A DNA stretch of 64,000 nt, taken from the NCBI GenBank assembly GCA_911728435.2, contig OU452202.1, forward strand, positions 5,249,135 to 5,313,134, written 5' to 3'. The position numbers and the translations under genes were made by a program. Below are positions 26,501 to 35,221 of the stretch, one piece after another. Numbering within the stretch: position 1 is the stretch's first letter; every line of letters begins with the position of its first letter. The notes beneath the pieces are model-generated. The model worked only from the letters and a program-made list of their open reading frames with translations, was not told where the DNA came from and made no database searches. Source of the stretch: Apoderus coryli. Lineage: Eukaryota > Arthropoda > Insecta > Coleoptera > Attelabidae.

Positions 26501-29500
26501 CAACTGATGATGACCCTTACTAGGGCCGAAACATGTATGTTGGAGAAACCTGTTAATAAACAATTTAGTGGATGCGACAGCATTTTATTTCCTAAATATA
26601 ATAAACTGCCTAATTATCTCAAAAATACCAGAAATTCTAGAATATTCAAGTCAAAGCTAAAACAATTTATGTTACGAAATATGTAATTTTTTTTTGTTAC
26701 GAAATATGTAATTTCTTTTTTGTTACGAAATATGTAATTTATGTATGTATGTATGTACCTAATTTATATAGTTCATGTCGTTGAAATTGGACTCGAGTTT
26801 ATACCTATTTGGAAGCTGTTTTCATTTCTTTTGTTTTGTTCATTGTTTAAGAGATAGCCATTCTTCTGTAATACTTTGTTACGTTGTATAGAATAAGTAA
26901 TTATACTTTGATTCCTACTATAAGTTTGTAATTCTTCTTGGAGTCAATAAAGTTTTCTTTAAATAAAAAAAAAAACTGCGAAAACCATGGTGAACAGTTT
27001 AAAATAATGATGACACATTTAACGAAAAATCATGAATGAAGAAAGAAAACAACGTGAAGAGGAGAAAAAAGATGAGCGAAGACAACGGGAATCTGAGAAA
27101 TAAGAAGCAAGAAGACGAAGTGAAGCTGTGAAAGAAGAAAAAACACGAGAAGAATGGCAGTCAAAGCAATACAAGGAAGAATTATTCATAAAATTGGATA
27201 TGACGGTGGGCAGTGAAAAAAAAATTGCTAATTTAAATCGAGAAGTGCAAAAATCACACATTTAACGAAAAATCATAAATGAAGAAAAAAACAACGTGAA
27301 GTGGAGAAAGAAGAAGAGCGAAGACAACGAGAAGCGGACCGATCAGTGGCCGCAATCCACGGCCATATCTATCTACAAGAAAGGTAATATGTCTAGCTGG
27401 AAATTACAGACTTGTTATCAAATTTATGTATGGGGGGTGTGTATGGGGAGGAAAATAGCACAACATGTGATTCCCTCTGTTCAGCATGTTTTCCTCTCAA
27501 AGAAGTATATCAAGACAAATTATTAACATGTGTTAATGTCTGGAATTTTGTAATAAACGGTAGACTGACCTGTGTCCTGGATATTTTTATCCAGAAGTTT
27601 TTAAAGAAAAAGATATTTAGGGTGAGAATTGGGAGCTCGCTCTCACGTAGATTTGAAGTTTACGAACTGGGCGCTCTCACTTAGTTTGAAGGTCGCACGT
27701 GTTGGGCTTCTTCCTTTTATCAGTGATCTGCTGGGTCATCTTTCAAAGACTGCTAAAGACTCTGGAATTGTAGACGTATGACCGCCTTGTGTCTTTGAAC
27801 GTCGAGAAGTCCACTTTTATGTAGCTTGTAATTGTCAATCCGCAGATATACTCGTACTAATGTTAAATGACTCCGAAAATCTGAGCTGAGAAGTGACAGA
27901 ACAAAAGGACTCTTGAAGTAGATAAAAAAGCAAGTTCGATGGTCTACTTAATACAGAATGCGTTTAGAGACCACTCAGTTGACAAGATTTTGAACAAATC
28001 TACACCTAAAAATAGTAAGTCAAATCGCTATAGAATTAAGACAATTATCTGACGAACAGCATCTCCCCAGAATAAATTTAGCAAGGCAATCATAACTCCC
28101 AAAATGGGAAAACTGCTTCCTACAGGATGATGTATACGGGGATAAACTTTGTGATGACTGTGTCCGCTTGTTCAGTAAACTCATTTAAAAACAGAGTGGA
28201 CAGTTAACTAAATAACTTGTTGCGGTGAGACTTTATTTGTGCACTGTAAAATAGAATCGTTATGTCGGAAACCGACTCACTACTTTTTAGATTAATGACA
28301 AAAACGTATATTTCCCAAAGAACTTCTTCGTTTTCTTGGCTTAAATTGTTTATTTATTGATTTACGGGCATACACCCATTAAATTTTAAAAATAACAATA
28401 CATAAAAGCACACAAACGTATCGACTTAAAAATCTTGAAAAAGAAAAAAAAAATACAGAATAAAATATATATAAATATTTACAAATGATAAGTTTACAAT
28501 TTAAGATTTAAAGAACTAAAAGAGCTGTTTTACCGACCTCAAGAAATGGTGAAAAAATCGAGGGAATCCTGATTATCATTCGCCATTCTCACCGAACGGG
28601 CCAAAAACGAGTTATAGCCGTAATTTGTTCTGGTGAACGGTTGATAAAATAAACGTCTTGTGCGGGTGGACTGAGACGGAATGTGAATTCCTATGGCACT
28701 CAACAGATCAGGACATCTCACGTTGCTGTTGATAATATCATACAGCAAGACTAAATCGTGTTTCAGACGTCGATCGGTAAGCGAACCAATGTTAAGATAT
28801 TTCTGCAAATCGGCATACAGTTCCACACGGTCCTCCAGAGTAAAATGAATATGCAATTTGTAGGCCATGTACCTTAGAAATTTATGCTGTACCTGTTCGA
28901 TCTTCTGCCTATGAATGGAATAATTCGGTGACCATACAGCAGAGGCGTACTCAAGACAAGGCCTCACCAAACTTGTATACAGCAGCTTGAGTGAAACAAC
29001 GCTCGTGAACTCTCGTGAACATCGCTTTATAAATCCGAGAACCTTCAGTGATCTAGAAACCATAGAGGAGATGTGAGGAGCGAAGGTCAATCTGCTATCA
29101 AGCAAGACTCCAAGATCCTTAACCATATCAACCGATTTCAGTGATGACTGATTTAAGGTGTAGTTGAAAGGAATGGTATGTCTTGATCTTGTGAAGGAAA
29201 TCACACAGCACTTGTCAATATTGAGGTGCATATCATTTCGAAGACACCATGCATGAAATGCGTTGAGATCGGATTGTAATTGATCACAGTTTTCACTATT
29301 GTTCACTTTTTTAAATAGCTTGAGGTCATCAGCAAATAAGAGGAAATCGCTAGAGGTGAAGCAGTTGGCGATGTCATTAACAAAAATATTAAAAAATAGC
29401 GGTCCCAAGTGAGATCCCTGGGGAACTCCCGATGAGACATGAACCTCGTTGGACACAAAGCCGTTAACTTTCACGTACTGGACTCTATCAGTGAGATAGC

Positions 29501-32500
29501 TACCGACCCATTTGAGAAAATTCCCACTGATGCCAACCTCGGCCAATTTTACCAATAGAATATTGTGGTTAACCCGATCGAACGCCTTAGAAAAGTCCGT
29601 ATATATGGAATGCACCTCCGATCCACCCTCCAAAGACTCGAGAATAAAATTCACGTATTTGACAAGGTTAAGTTCCGCTGATTTTCCGGGCAGAAATCCG
29701 TACTGCTGGTCTATAATTGAATTATTCAGAAGAGGTTGGATGTACTACTAATCTTCTCAAACACCTTGGGAATCACACTAAGAATGCTGATTGGTCTATA
29801 ATTACTGATGTCATGCTTATCTCCAGACTTATGAATAGGTGTGATAAAACTGGACTTCCAAAAGTCAGGAAAGCAACCAGTCTGCAAAGACTTATTATAA
29901 ATAGCATGCAGTGGCCTTGCCAGCACAAAACTACACTGTTTTAAAAAACTAGGAGGAAGTCCGTCCGGCCCTGGCCCCTTATTTGGATCAAGTCCTGAAA
30001 GTTTTTCAAAAATTTCAGATATAGAAATATTTAAGTTTGTAAAATTGATGTCGTTGACACTGAGACGTTCGGGAATACACGTATTGTTGGTAGTATAGAC
30101 AGATGAAAAGTGTCTAGAAAAGAGGTTAACCACGGACTGTCGAGTGTTCGCTCTATCTGCGTTGAGAAACATCTCAGAAGGCAGTTTCACATTTCTACGA
30201 GTGGAATTAACAAAGCTCCAAAAGGATCTAATATCGTCACCAATTCCATTCTCAGTTGTCGTGACAAACTGATCATAGCATTCTCGAGAGAGGGTCTTAC
30301 AGAGTGCGCGAAGCCGTACAAATTCCATGTAATGATGGTTTGAACCTGTACTCTTAAACAATTTGTGTTCGTACTTTTTTTGTATAATACAACTTTTCAG
30401 ATATGGACTATACCATTTAGGAAATCTTCCACTAGACACCCTTTGAGTGGCACACATAATTCAATCACGCTGTGGACCACGGAGATTTAGCATCGAATCC
30501 AGGGACTTGCCATAAAATAATGCATCAAAGTCGACCGCACCTATGTATTCATTTATTTGGCTGTAGTTTGCAGATTTAAAGTCGTAATAGTATCCATCTC
30601 CGGCAAGATTAGCGCCGCGCTCATCAAAATACCCCAAATTGACACAAAGAGTGGGGTGATGATCATCCTCTGGTAATAAAGAAGTATAAGAGCGATGAAC
30701 TAAAAGATTCGCCCTCGTGCTCAGAATGAGGTCGAGTAAAACATCTCTGGGATTAAAAACATAATTTCTTTGAAATAAATTTAAATACGAACACACATTT
30801 GATAATGTTTCAATACAGTCCATTTCCTGGGCGGTACACGGGTTTGATGGCACTGCAGTCGAACTGAACTCGTCAGTCCCCCACAAAGCGCTCGGCAAAT
30901 TAAAATCACCAAAGACACACAATTCACAACACTGTCCATCGCAAATGGCCTCCAAGGACCCACTCACAGCCGCATACGCCAACTCTGATGACCGCGGAGG
31001 GATGTACACAGCACCCAAAACAACGGCGTCGCTTCCGCTACCAATGCGCACGAACAGTTGTTCAACGTAAGCTGCACAATTCAAGGACATGCTCTTTATA
31101 GATTTACGAACCGCTATCAACACACCTCCACCACGCTTGCATTGACTAGTCTGCAAGGATCTGTCCTTTCTATAAACATCAAAATCGGTCAGTCCCAGCT
31201 CAACGTCAAGAATTTCGTCATTCAACCACGTTTCCGTGAGAACAAGAACATCAAACGTGCAGACAGAAACATTACATAAAAATTGCGTGAGTTTCGTTCT
31301 CATACCACGAACATTTTGGTAGTATATGGATAAATCTCGGAACTTCGAAGCTAGTTTTTTCGTGGTAGTATTTTAGGAACTCCACCTAAGTACCTGAGAG
31401 TGATGTTCTTTTCACCATTTTCCAAACGAGCCTTAAACTCTTCCTTAATTTGTCTTTCGTATATTCGCTGCTTCGGAGTAAGATCGAGGTTGATAAAGAC
31501 GTTTTTATTTCGAAGTTTTGATCGGGACTTTATAATTTGATTCGCTACAGCAGGATTCTGGAGCGTAACCTTCAGTGCCCTTAAGCCACGTTTGTTGGGC
31601 TTACCTATGCGAGATACATTATCTATTTTGATCTGTTGTTGAACCAGCTCACCGAGCAACTTGGACACATCCTCGGCGTCAGAGCTGCACTCCTCCATAT
31701 TGAAGACCATAATATTGTTTGATCTTCTGTTACGATCTTCGAGTTCGTTCATTATTTCAGTATCACTAGCGTTGTGCTCTTGACCTAAATTCTCAAGACA
31801 AGCCTTTTCATTTAATTTTAGAATCTTGTCTTCAATTATTTCTACTTTGTCGGCAAGGCTTGCGATTCTAATATTAGTTTAACTTTTAAAGTGGTTGAAT
31901 TCAGTCAAAAGAGACTTTATTTCATGTCTCTGATCCACAATCAATTGAGAGATAATGGTTACTACATTTAGTACATCCTTAATATCCGTATTCTTTTTCG
32001 CTAGTATACTGTTTATTAGTGTATCGTTTGCAACGTGATTCTCTACTTCAGTTGTTCCTGACGAAGTTGAACAATTAGTACTGAGACTTTGTCTTCCAAT
32101 AGACTTAGCCTGATTACACCCCTTGCATATCCAAGTATGATTCCTGTTTTTCTTTGCTTTAGAAAACAAATCATTGAACTCCATATCTGTGAGTGAGGAG
32201 CATCCCTTGTGATACCATGACCGACAACTGCTGCACTCTATCGATCGTGCAGATGACCTAATTGAAGCATCACAAACGCCGCATACGGAAACCATCGTTC
32301 TAGAACTCCAAGAGCCGCCCTCGTAAATACAAAAACCAGCAATGTCGACAAACAAATATAAACACAACAAAAAAAAAGACGCGATAAGGAAATTGATAAT
32401 GGCTAGCCGATATACCTATGTCTATTATTTACAGCAATTAAAATGCTCCTTGGATGTATATTTATTTTTGGTTATTAAAACGATTATCACGCACAAATCG

Positions 32501-34873
32501 CGAACAAAACAGTAGCCAAAACAACACTATAATTGGTTCATTACAAAATTTATGAATTGTCGAAATTTCAATTAAAAACACTCAACATTTACCGTGAAAA
32601 AAGAATTATTCACTGGAAACGCGTCGGATTTAGGCAGGTCAACTCTCTTATTTTCGTAAAAATTGTGAGATAATGACCCCATACGATACTAAAAAATGTG
32701 TATTGGTACTCTAGCATCACGCTACAGAAATTTAAAATGTCGATATCACAGCGTTTGCTAAGCTTCGTGCAATTTCATCATTTTCTTAAATAATGGCAGT
32801 CATCACATTTTTTGTATTTTTAATAAAATTCAGCGTAATTTTTGTAAAAAAGGCGACACTCTATTTATTAAAATAAAGGTAACAACCAATATTTCAACGT
32901 TTCCTTTAGGTTTGACCGATTTTTTAACTTCGTTTGTTAGGCTATTAATTATTATAGTTAAAATTAATGTATATCTTCTATACCTGTTGTTAATGCAGCA
33001 TTTCCGGCTGTGCTTGGCAATAAAGTTTGTACCACCAACTCTTGTCCAATTTCATTTTTAAACAAAAAGCATTCGAAACAATATAATACTGCGCATCGCA
33101 GTAAAAATGGCTGCTTTTCGTTGACCATAGACATTAAGAGAACTACAACAGCAGGTCTAGGAGGGTTTGAAGGTGCAAGCACATTAGCAAAATATTCCTG
33201 GTTCGTTAAGTTGCCCCTTATTACTTCAGCTACTGTATTAATTGTCTCTGTTAAAATATCCGCTGGTACACCTACAATAAAAAATGTGAAATGTCATAAT
33301 TATTAAAAAAAATTTTTTGATTTATTACATTGATTTATGGTAAAATTTATTGATTAAAAAAAAATAGTAGCAACTCGATATATCGAGGATAAAATCGTTG
33401 CAGCTTATAACTTATAATTGGTCGAACTTTTTACTAGTACAGCTGGAGAGCATCTACCTAGCGGTATTGTAAGTTACAATACAATATTATGCCTAGTGTA
33501 TTAGCTAACCACAGAATATTTACAATTTTGAAAGATAAATCCGTTCAGAGTGTTTCTATAGTAATTAAATATATTAATTTTATTCACATATTGTCAAAAA
33601 ATAATATATTAATAAATACTCACCACTAGCCATTAATATATTACATAAAGCTTCCAACAAATTACTATTACGCATGGCCTTCTGACAAGAAGTAATAATT
33701 TGAACTGGATTATTCGGCGATACTAAAGTTCTCACTAGCTGTAACAAGGCATGAAAATTTGATACCTTTTGAGCACTCCATCCAAGCTCTTCCAAATTTT
33801 CTGGTAACACAAACATCGGCGACAATTTCTGTATATATGAACCCTCTTTGAAAAAATTAATATTGCTTGTATTGTTTTTCAACAAATTCAGCATCAATAT
33901 AAAACAGTCTTCAGCAACAATACCCCCATCAGTTGATCCTTCCTCAATTATTATAGTGAACAATCTATCGAAAGCATTTTCAAACGCCACAATTTTTTGT
34001 ATATTGGCGTTAGATCTTGTTAAATTAATTAATAATATAAGTGCATCATTTCTAACAACTTCGCGATTTTCAGATAATAAATCCATAAGTTTTGAAACTC
34101 CCATTGGACTAACCAAAATTATATCTTGCATTTCCTTAGGTTTAGATATTGTGAGGGAAGTGAGTAGCCGAACGGCAGGCCATCTAACTCTGTGAAATGT
34201 AAAAATGTAAGAAATAAGAACGGCTCAAAATACTTATATTGTAATCAAAATAAATCATATAAATATACCTAGTTTTTGCTTTAGTTAAGTTAAAAATTAC
34301 TTTAAAATACCCCTGGTTACGCCTGTGAAGACAATAATTGCTACATCGGCTTATACAACGAGCAAATTTCAAAGATATTGGAAGCACATACCTGAAATCA
34401 TACTCCTCTAAAAATCCTAAAACCAATGTAACATTTTCGGGATTTTTCAAAAACATTTCTGTAAATTGTTCACCAACATTGACATTCATGTTTATGTTAG
34501 TCATTTCTTCTTCTTCAAAAACTTCCTTAGCTGTGATATTACAAAGAGTATCTAGACTATATCCAACAATTTCACAATCTGTCCTATCTAATTCTAAAAC
34601 CTGACGCAAAACATCCATTCCCTGTGCTCCAACTTCCAACCGGTGTTTACGAGACAACGCTTTGAGAGCCCTACATGCATCTCGTCGGTCTTCCAGTAAC
34701 GTGCTAGTACTAACTCTGGATACTAATGTCTCAACCTAAAACATATTAAGCAAACATATTGTTTCGATTTCAATATTATCAGCATACAAGCATACCGTTT
34801 CAGCGCCTGTAGGTTGTGTTCCAGGAGGAGGGGCTCCCAGAACAGATTTTAATCCACTTCGAAAATACTCCAT
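11529..34873 (-). CDS. p115: General vesicular transport factor p115 (Uso1), 9 exons, 828 aa
   Basis: Golgi tethering factor. In known relatives it links COPI/COPII vesicles to cis-Golgi membranes through Rab1 and GM130-type golgins. Exons (minus): 34873-34796, 34735-34392, 34189-33624, 33271-32984, 21066-20854, 20781-20551, 15958-15615, 15539-15259, 11670-11529. Every junction is GT-AG, the phases agree and the total is 2487 nt. Residues 1 to about 575 form the armadillo-like head, with family stretches such as VRWPAVRLLTSL, DGGIVAEDC, EGSYIQ, LAPSNPPRP and LRCAVLYCF. Exons 7-9 give the coiled coil (YKDLIRDQDKKLQELQ; KDQDDLLELLTDQD) and an acidic tail. The length is close to fly p115 (about 836 aa, from memory). 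Introns 4, 6 and 8 are swollen by transposons, yet all coding exons are intact. Start: MEYFRSGLKSVLG at 34873. Confidence 0.95.
11957..12170. repeat. Fold-back MITE in p115 intron 8
   Basis: Inverted arms of about 63 bp (11957-12022 and 12108-12170), ends AATGAGTTGCTTGG...AAGCAACTCATT, inner GGAAATTTGTTTCACA. The loop is about 85 bp. Non-coding. Confidence 0.65.
12469..14360 (+). pseudogene. Old CR1-like LINE remnant, interrupted
   Basis: Reverse-transcriptase pieces in scattered frames: LVALDVNKGAGPDEFHQ (about 12765), WLTSYLSGRTQIVRI ... VPQGSHLGPLLF (13250-13375), LKLFADRLKF (13390), then after a foreign stretch (about 13415-13910) a thumb-like segment (DVGVLLSFAPHIT near 14060) and LGFLRRSTADFSDMNL (about 14117). 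The motifs match the CR1-like LINE at 28345-32390, so this is probably an older cousin. It lies in p115 intron 8 on the opposite strand to the gene. Many stops; dead. Confidence 0.75.
14361..14615. other. Intron sequence, nothing recognised
   Basis: Part of p115 intron 8. The end of this stretch leads into the hammerhead-like motif on the minus strand and shares an AATAAA...TTTATTTTGTGGAGTA-type flank with the motif at 54931. Confidence 0.3.
14616..14658 (-). ncRNA. Hammerhead-ribozyme-like motif (a)
   Basis: Read on the minus strand: helix I AGCCA, core CTGATGA, helix II region (AGGAC...GTGCCC, imperfect), GAAAC, palindrome ACATGT, cleavage triplet GTA, helix I partner TGGCT. Helix I is 5 perfect base pairs. 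The very short, self-complementary helix III resembles the minimal hammerheads known from Penelope-like elements and retrozymes. Seen by eye only; activity is not shown. Confidence 0.5.
16205..17890 (-). pseudogene. LINE reverse transcriptase, 5'-truncated, recently broken
   Basis: Minus strand. 17860-17099 reads PISILPAISKILERIM, FILLDQSKAFDLVN, a YLFDRRQRVRL block and RGVP, then an in-frame TAG where Gln is expected (GVPQGS). The next frame restores GSIL and, at 17026-16700, MYADDIQFY, the catalytic motif. 16740-16486 gives the C-terminal LIYPHLDYCSQVYY. The 3' tail is an AATAAA/TTTATTTATTTA run at 16205-16228. Only a few lesions, so moderately young. Sits in p115 intron 6, same strand as the gene. 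Confidence 0.85.
17899..18120 (+). pseudogene. GIY-YIG endonuclease scrap of Penelope-like type
   Basis: The reading frame contains CDCSRHYLGETGRPLKVR (about 17980-18033). The Y-[IL]-G-E-T-G-R-x-L-x-x-R pattern is the signature of the GIY-YIG endonuclease at the C-terminus of Penelope-like retroelements; host GIY-YIG proteins do not usually have this exact form. No reverse transcriptase of that class is adjacent. It supports the presence of Penelope-like elements here and so bears on the hammerhead-like motifs. Confidence 0.6.
18690..19295 (+). pseudogene. 3' end of a CR1-like LINE
   Basis: RPHLEYGSTVW near 18695, then frames with VRDLTIFYKIINNIIRSSIL, HVLPRAVRATHDVSYYRTNY and FIPRACRLANQ. 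The tail GTCCGTAAATAAATAAATAA at about 19275-19295 matches the tail of the minus-strand LINE near 28350-28375 (reverse-complement of CCCGTAAATC...AATAAATAAAC). Same family, severely 5'-truncated. In p115 intron 6. Confidence 0.75.
19377..20155 (+). repeat. Tandem duplication, two units of about 373-405 bp
   Basis: Unit 1 (19377-19749) and unit 2 (19750-20155) share CTCCTGTTTTGTTAAG, TAAGTGTTA[CT]GTAATAAATC, TGAATATTACATAACACTTT and a CATGCTCGAGACTATTGC end. Each has an internal palindrome AAGTGTTA...TAACACTT. Unit 1 repeats a 21-bp block GTGTTACGTAATAAATCACC twice. Unit 2 carries a 30-bp insertion (CGCCGCTTTGCGGC). Non-coding; p115 intron 6. Confidence 0.75.
20156..20550. other. Intron sequence, a (TA)n stretch only
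   Basis: Contains a TATATATATA run near 20272-20285 inside a loose inverted repeat of ATACTTATAAACAAT. Otherwise nothing. Confidence 0.4.
21484..21870 (+). repeat. Dispersed repeat family R1, copy 3 (fullest)
   Basis: It starts CTTTCCCGCACAGGGAACG, then the GCGCTAAA, ACGATTAAGACCATTT, CAGATGGAAGTCTG and CTGTCTGTGTGTCTG blocks, and ends near TAGGGGTCGAGTGATAC and a GCGTTTAAAGC segment. It is the longest of three copies. Inside p115 intron 4. Confidence 0.6.
21919..22009 (+). repeat. tRNA-like Pol III unit, probably a tRNA-derived SINE head
   Basis: An A-box-like GTGGCCTCGCTGATAGAGC (21929-21947) and a B-box GGTTCGAATCC (21974-21984) sit at tRNA spacing. CTTC-GTATTTG-GAAG between them can form an anticodon-like arm. 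A run of eight T at about 22000-22007 would end Pol III transcription. The acceptor arm does not pair, so a functional tRNA is unlikely. Element B2 inserted about 50 bp downstream. Confidence 0.5.
22061..24147 (-). mobile_element. Mariner-like element B2, near-identical to B1
   Basis: 2087 bp, TA target site on both sides (22059-22060, 24148-24149), same CAGGGTGGTCC ends and about 344-bp inverted repeats as B1. I noted only about five single-base differences and one base fewer in an A run. It lies in p115 intron 4 with its transposase on the same strand as the host gene. Confidence 0.93.
22505..23617 (-). CDS. Mariner-like transposase, 370 aa, intact
   Basis: Same protein as the B1 transposase: two helix-turn-helix segments, FSDEC, FQQDGAPPHY and SPLDFFLWG catalytic motifs, 41 residues between the last two Asp. 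This copy keeps SIIRILK in helix-turn-helix 2 but has RRVPIEW where B1 has RRGPIEW, before the WPARSPDLSPLD motif. Each copy thus carries one private change in a conserved stretch. Start M1 (MVASQVILL) or M14. Confidence 0.92.
   Translation of the reverse strand: MVASQVILLLPYKMIYSILERVEIVKLYFQNNSSARLTARLFNERHPDKNVNDVYVGKLVKKFVDTGSVCNVKHQPQKPIRNEAVEVAVLGHVEMDHSQSTRQLAEASGVSRSSIIRILKAYKFHPYKIKLVQELNEDDPDRRLQFCEAMSQRLIEDPQLLFNICFSDECTFYLNGAVNRHNCRYWDDSNPHLFREVHTQYPQKINVWCGILGNHIIGPLFIPGNLTGEVYLNMLEDTIDPLITQIIEDDQNHTADRLYFQQDGAPPHYVAPVRQFLDDRFPGRWIGRRVPIEWPARSPDLSPLDFFLWGHLKNKCFATKPESIEDLRQRITEECRNITPDMLQNVRNRFEQNLYYCMESNGSHFQHLLM
24230..24480 (+). repeat. Fold-back fragment with hammerhead-like motif (e)
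   Basis: AACGTTTCGACAACGTAC at about 24259-24276 is the inverse of GTACGTTGCCGAAACGTT at about 24389-24406. The plus-strand motif reads CTGAAGA (24370-24376), helix II GGTAAC...GTTGCC (6 pairs, one G-U), GAAAC, ACGT palindrome, triplet GTT. Position 7 of the hammerhead core tolerates any base, so CTGAAGA is acceptable. Helix I is weak here (about 2 pairs). Confidence 0.45.
24650..24835 (+). pseudogene. Charged coiled-coil ORF fragment, copy 1
   Basis: Frames around ATGAATGAAGAAAG encode a Glu/Lys/Arg-rich coiled-coil (NEERNQREVEKEDERKQRE). The same block, preceded by GGTGAACAGTTTAAAAT, recurs at 25236-25410, 26980-27270 and 27265-27345. It may derive from a transposon ORF1 or gag-like protein, but I do not recognise a family. 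Confidence 0.4.
24836..25232 (+). pseudogene. LINE 3' end, copy 1
   Basis: It encodes a reverse-transcriptase C-terminus, YNKLPDYLKNTRNSRIFKSK, then LKQF, followed by a 3' UTR with repeats of TTACGAAATATGTA, an AATAAA signal near 25200 and a poly(A) stretch. A second copy lies at 26597-26975. The two are about 95 percent alike by eye. Confidence 0.7.
25236..25433 (+). pseudogene. Charged coiled-coil fragment, copy 2, fused to a LINE 3' end
   Basis: It repeats copy 1 with small differences, then reads GAGGAAGAATTTACTATCGC into ATAATAAAC, where the palindromic element inserted. The LINE 3' end resumes at 26597 after the insertion. Confidence 0.45.
25552..25595 (-). ncRNA. Hammerhead-ribozyme-like motif (b)
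   Basis: Minus strand: helix I TTCAA, core CTGATGA, helix II around CCCT/AGGG, GAAAC, ACATGT palindrome, cleavage triplet GTA, helix I partner TTGAA (5 perfect pairs). All invariant core bases are present. Best-formed of the six together with (a). Confidence 0.55.
26499..26545 (+). ncRNA. Hammerhead-ribozyme-like motif (c), helix I damaged
   Basis: Mirror copy of (b) in the opposite arm: TTCAA, CTGATGA, CCCT/AGGG, GAAAC, ACATGT, GTA. A roughly 20-30 bp deletion just 3' of GTA removed TTGAA and left TGTTGG, so helix I can pair only with bulges. Core otherwise intact. Confidence 0.45.
26597..26975 (+). pseudogene. LINE 3' end, copy 2
   Basis: Same YNKLPNYLKN...FKSKLKQF C-terminus and 3' UTR as copy 1, with AATAAA near 26948 and an A-rich tail. 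It carries one extra TTACGAAATATGTAAT unit and a GTATGTATGTA run. Confidence 0.7.
26980..27345 (+). pseudogene. Charged coiled-coil fragment, copies 3 and 4
   Basis: The frame from 27029 gives NEERKQREEEKKDERRQRE, a stop, then EEWQSKQYKEELFIKLDM and a stop after VQKSHI at 27264. A partial copy 4 follows immediately. This is the longest version of the module; the KQYKEELFIKLD part is the most protein-like. Family unknown. Confidence 0.4.
27346..28344. other. Intron sequence, nothing recognised
   Basis: Part of p115 intron 4. Only short, unremarkable ORFs and no inverted repeats were noticed. Confidence 0.3.
28345..32390 (-). mobile_element. CR1-like LINE with PHD-finger ORF1, nearly full length, inactivated
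   Basis: Minus strand. ORF1 (32370-31351, two frames) begins with a PHD-type zinc finger (CGVCDAS...CSSCRSWYHKGC...WICKGC) followed by a nucleic-acid-binding-like domain (NRRSNNIMVFNMEE; PKQRIYERQIKEEF). ORF2 starts near 31350 (SIYYQNVRGMRTKL): endonuclease 31303-30461 (LTETWLND, VYIPP, GDFNLPS), then reverse transcriptase 30457-29726 (NKGPGPDGLPPSF, NYRPISILSVIPK) and 29654-28539 (YTDFSKAFDRVNHN, GVPQGSHLGP, LLFADDLKLF). Frameshifts near 31800, 30460 and 29700 break it. The tail is AATCAATAAATAAAC near 28350-28375. It supplies about a third of p115 intron 4, same strand as the gene. Confidence 0.88.
32391..32983. other. End of p115 intron 4, nothing recognised
   Basis: AT-rich, no ORF or repeat noticed. 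Confidence 0.35.
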
Positions 34874-35221
34874 TAGGTATTTAAGTATAATTTGTTACTT
34901 GATACCGTCTGTCTTTACACCAGCCGCTTGATAATCTTAAGAGTGCCAAACGCCAAAAATTTGTATCATTTTTTAATCAACCAAATTCATCGAAAGAATG
35001 AGATGAGAGTAGTTTGTTTACTACAAAAATCAAAAATTAACCAAAACAGCCCACGTCAACAAAGATGTCAAGTTGTCAAGTCAACTTTTAGAACCACAGT
35101 ATACCTGAAAATGTAGACGAGAATATCTGATAGTCTGATTCAAAGGTCTAATTCATATTAACGCGCTGGACGCCGGTTGTCAAGTTTGAAAATACGCAGT
35201 CTATAAACTAAAAGAAAGTAA
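34874..35221. promoter_or_regulatory. Upstream region of p115
   Basis: The p115 start codon is at 34873, so its 5' UTR and promoter should lie here. No TATA box was convincing. No other feature. Confidence 0.3.

Larger units (their letters stand above)
25434..26596. mobile_element. Palindromic, probably Penelope-derived non-autonomous element
   Basis: It is flanked by an 11-bp direct repeat ATATAATAAAC (left copy ending about 25433, right copy starting just after 26596). Arms at about 25481-25922 and 26171-26596 are reverse complements over about 420 bp; the right arm lacks about 20-30 bp. The loop is about 248 bp with no ORF. Each arm holds a hammerhead-like motif about 70 bp from its outer end. 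A long direct repeat plus inverted terminal repeats is atypical for TA-inserting transposons but fits the complex inverted organisation described for Penelope-like elements. In p115 intron 4. Confidence 0.6.

Noticed and set aside
27019..27261. 80-aa Ser/Phe-rich minus-strand ORF
   Set aside because: It is the antisense of a Glu/Lys/Arg-rich coiled-coil module, which is the more plausible coding strand.
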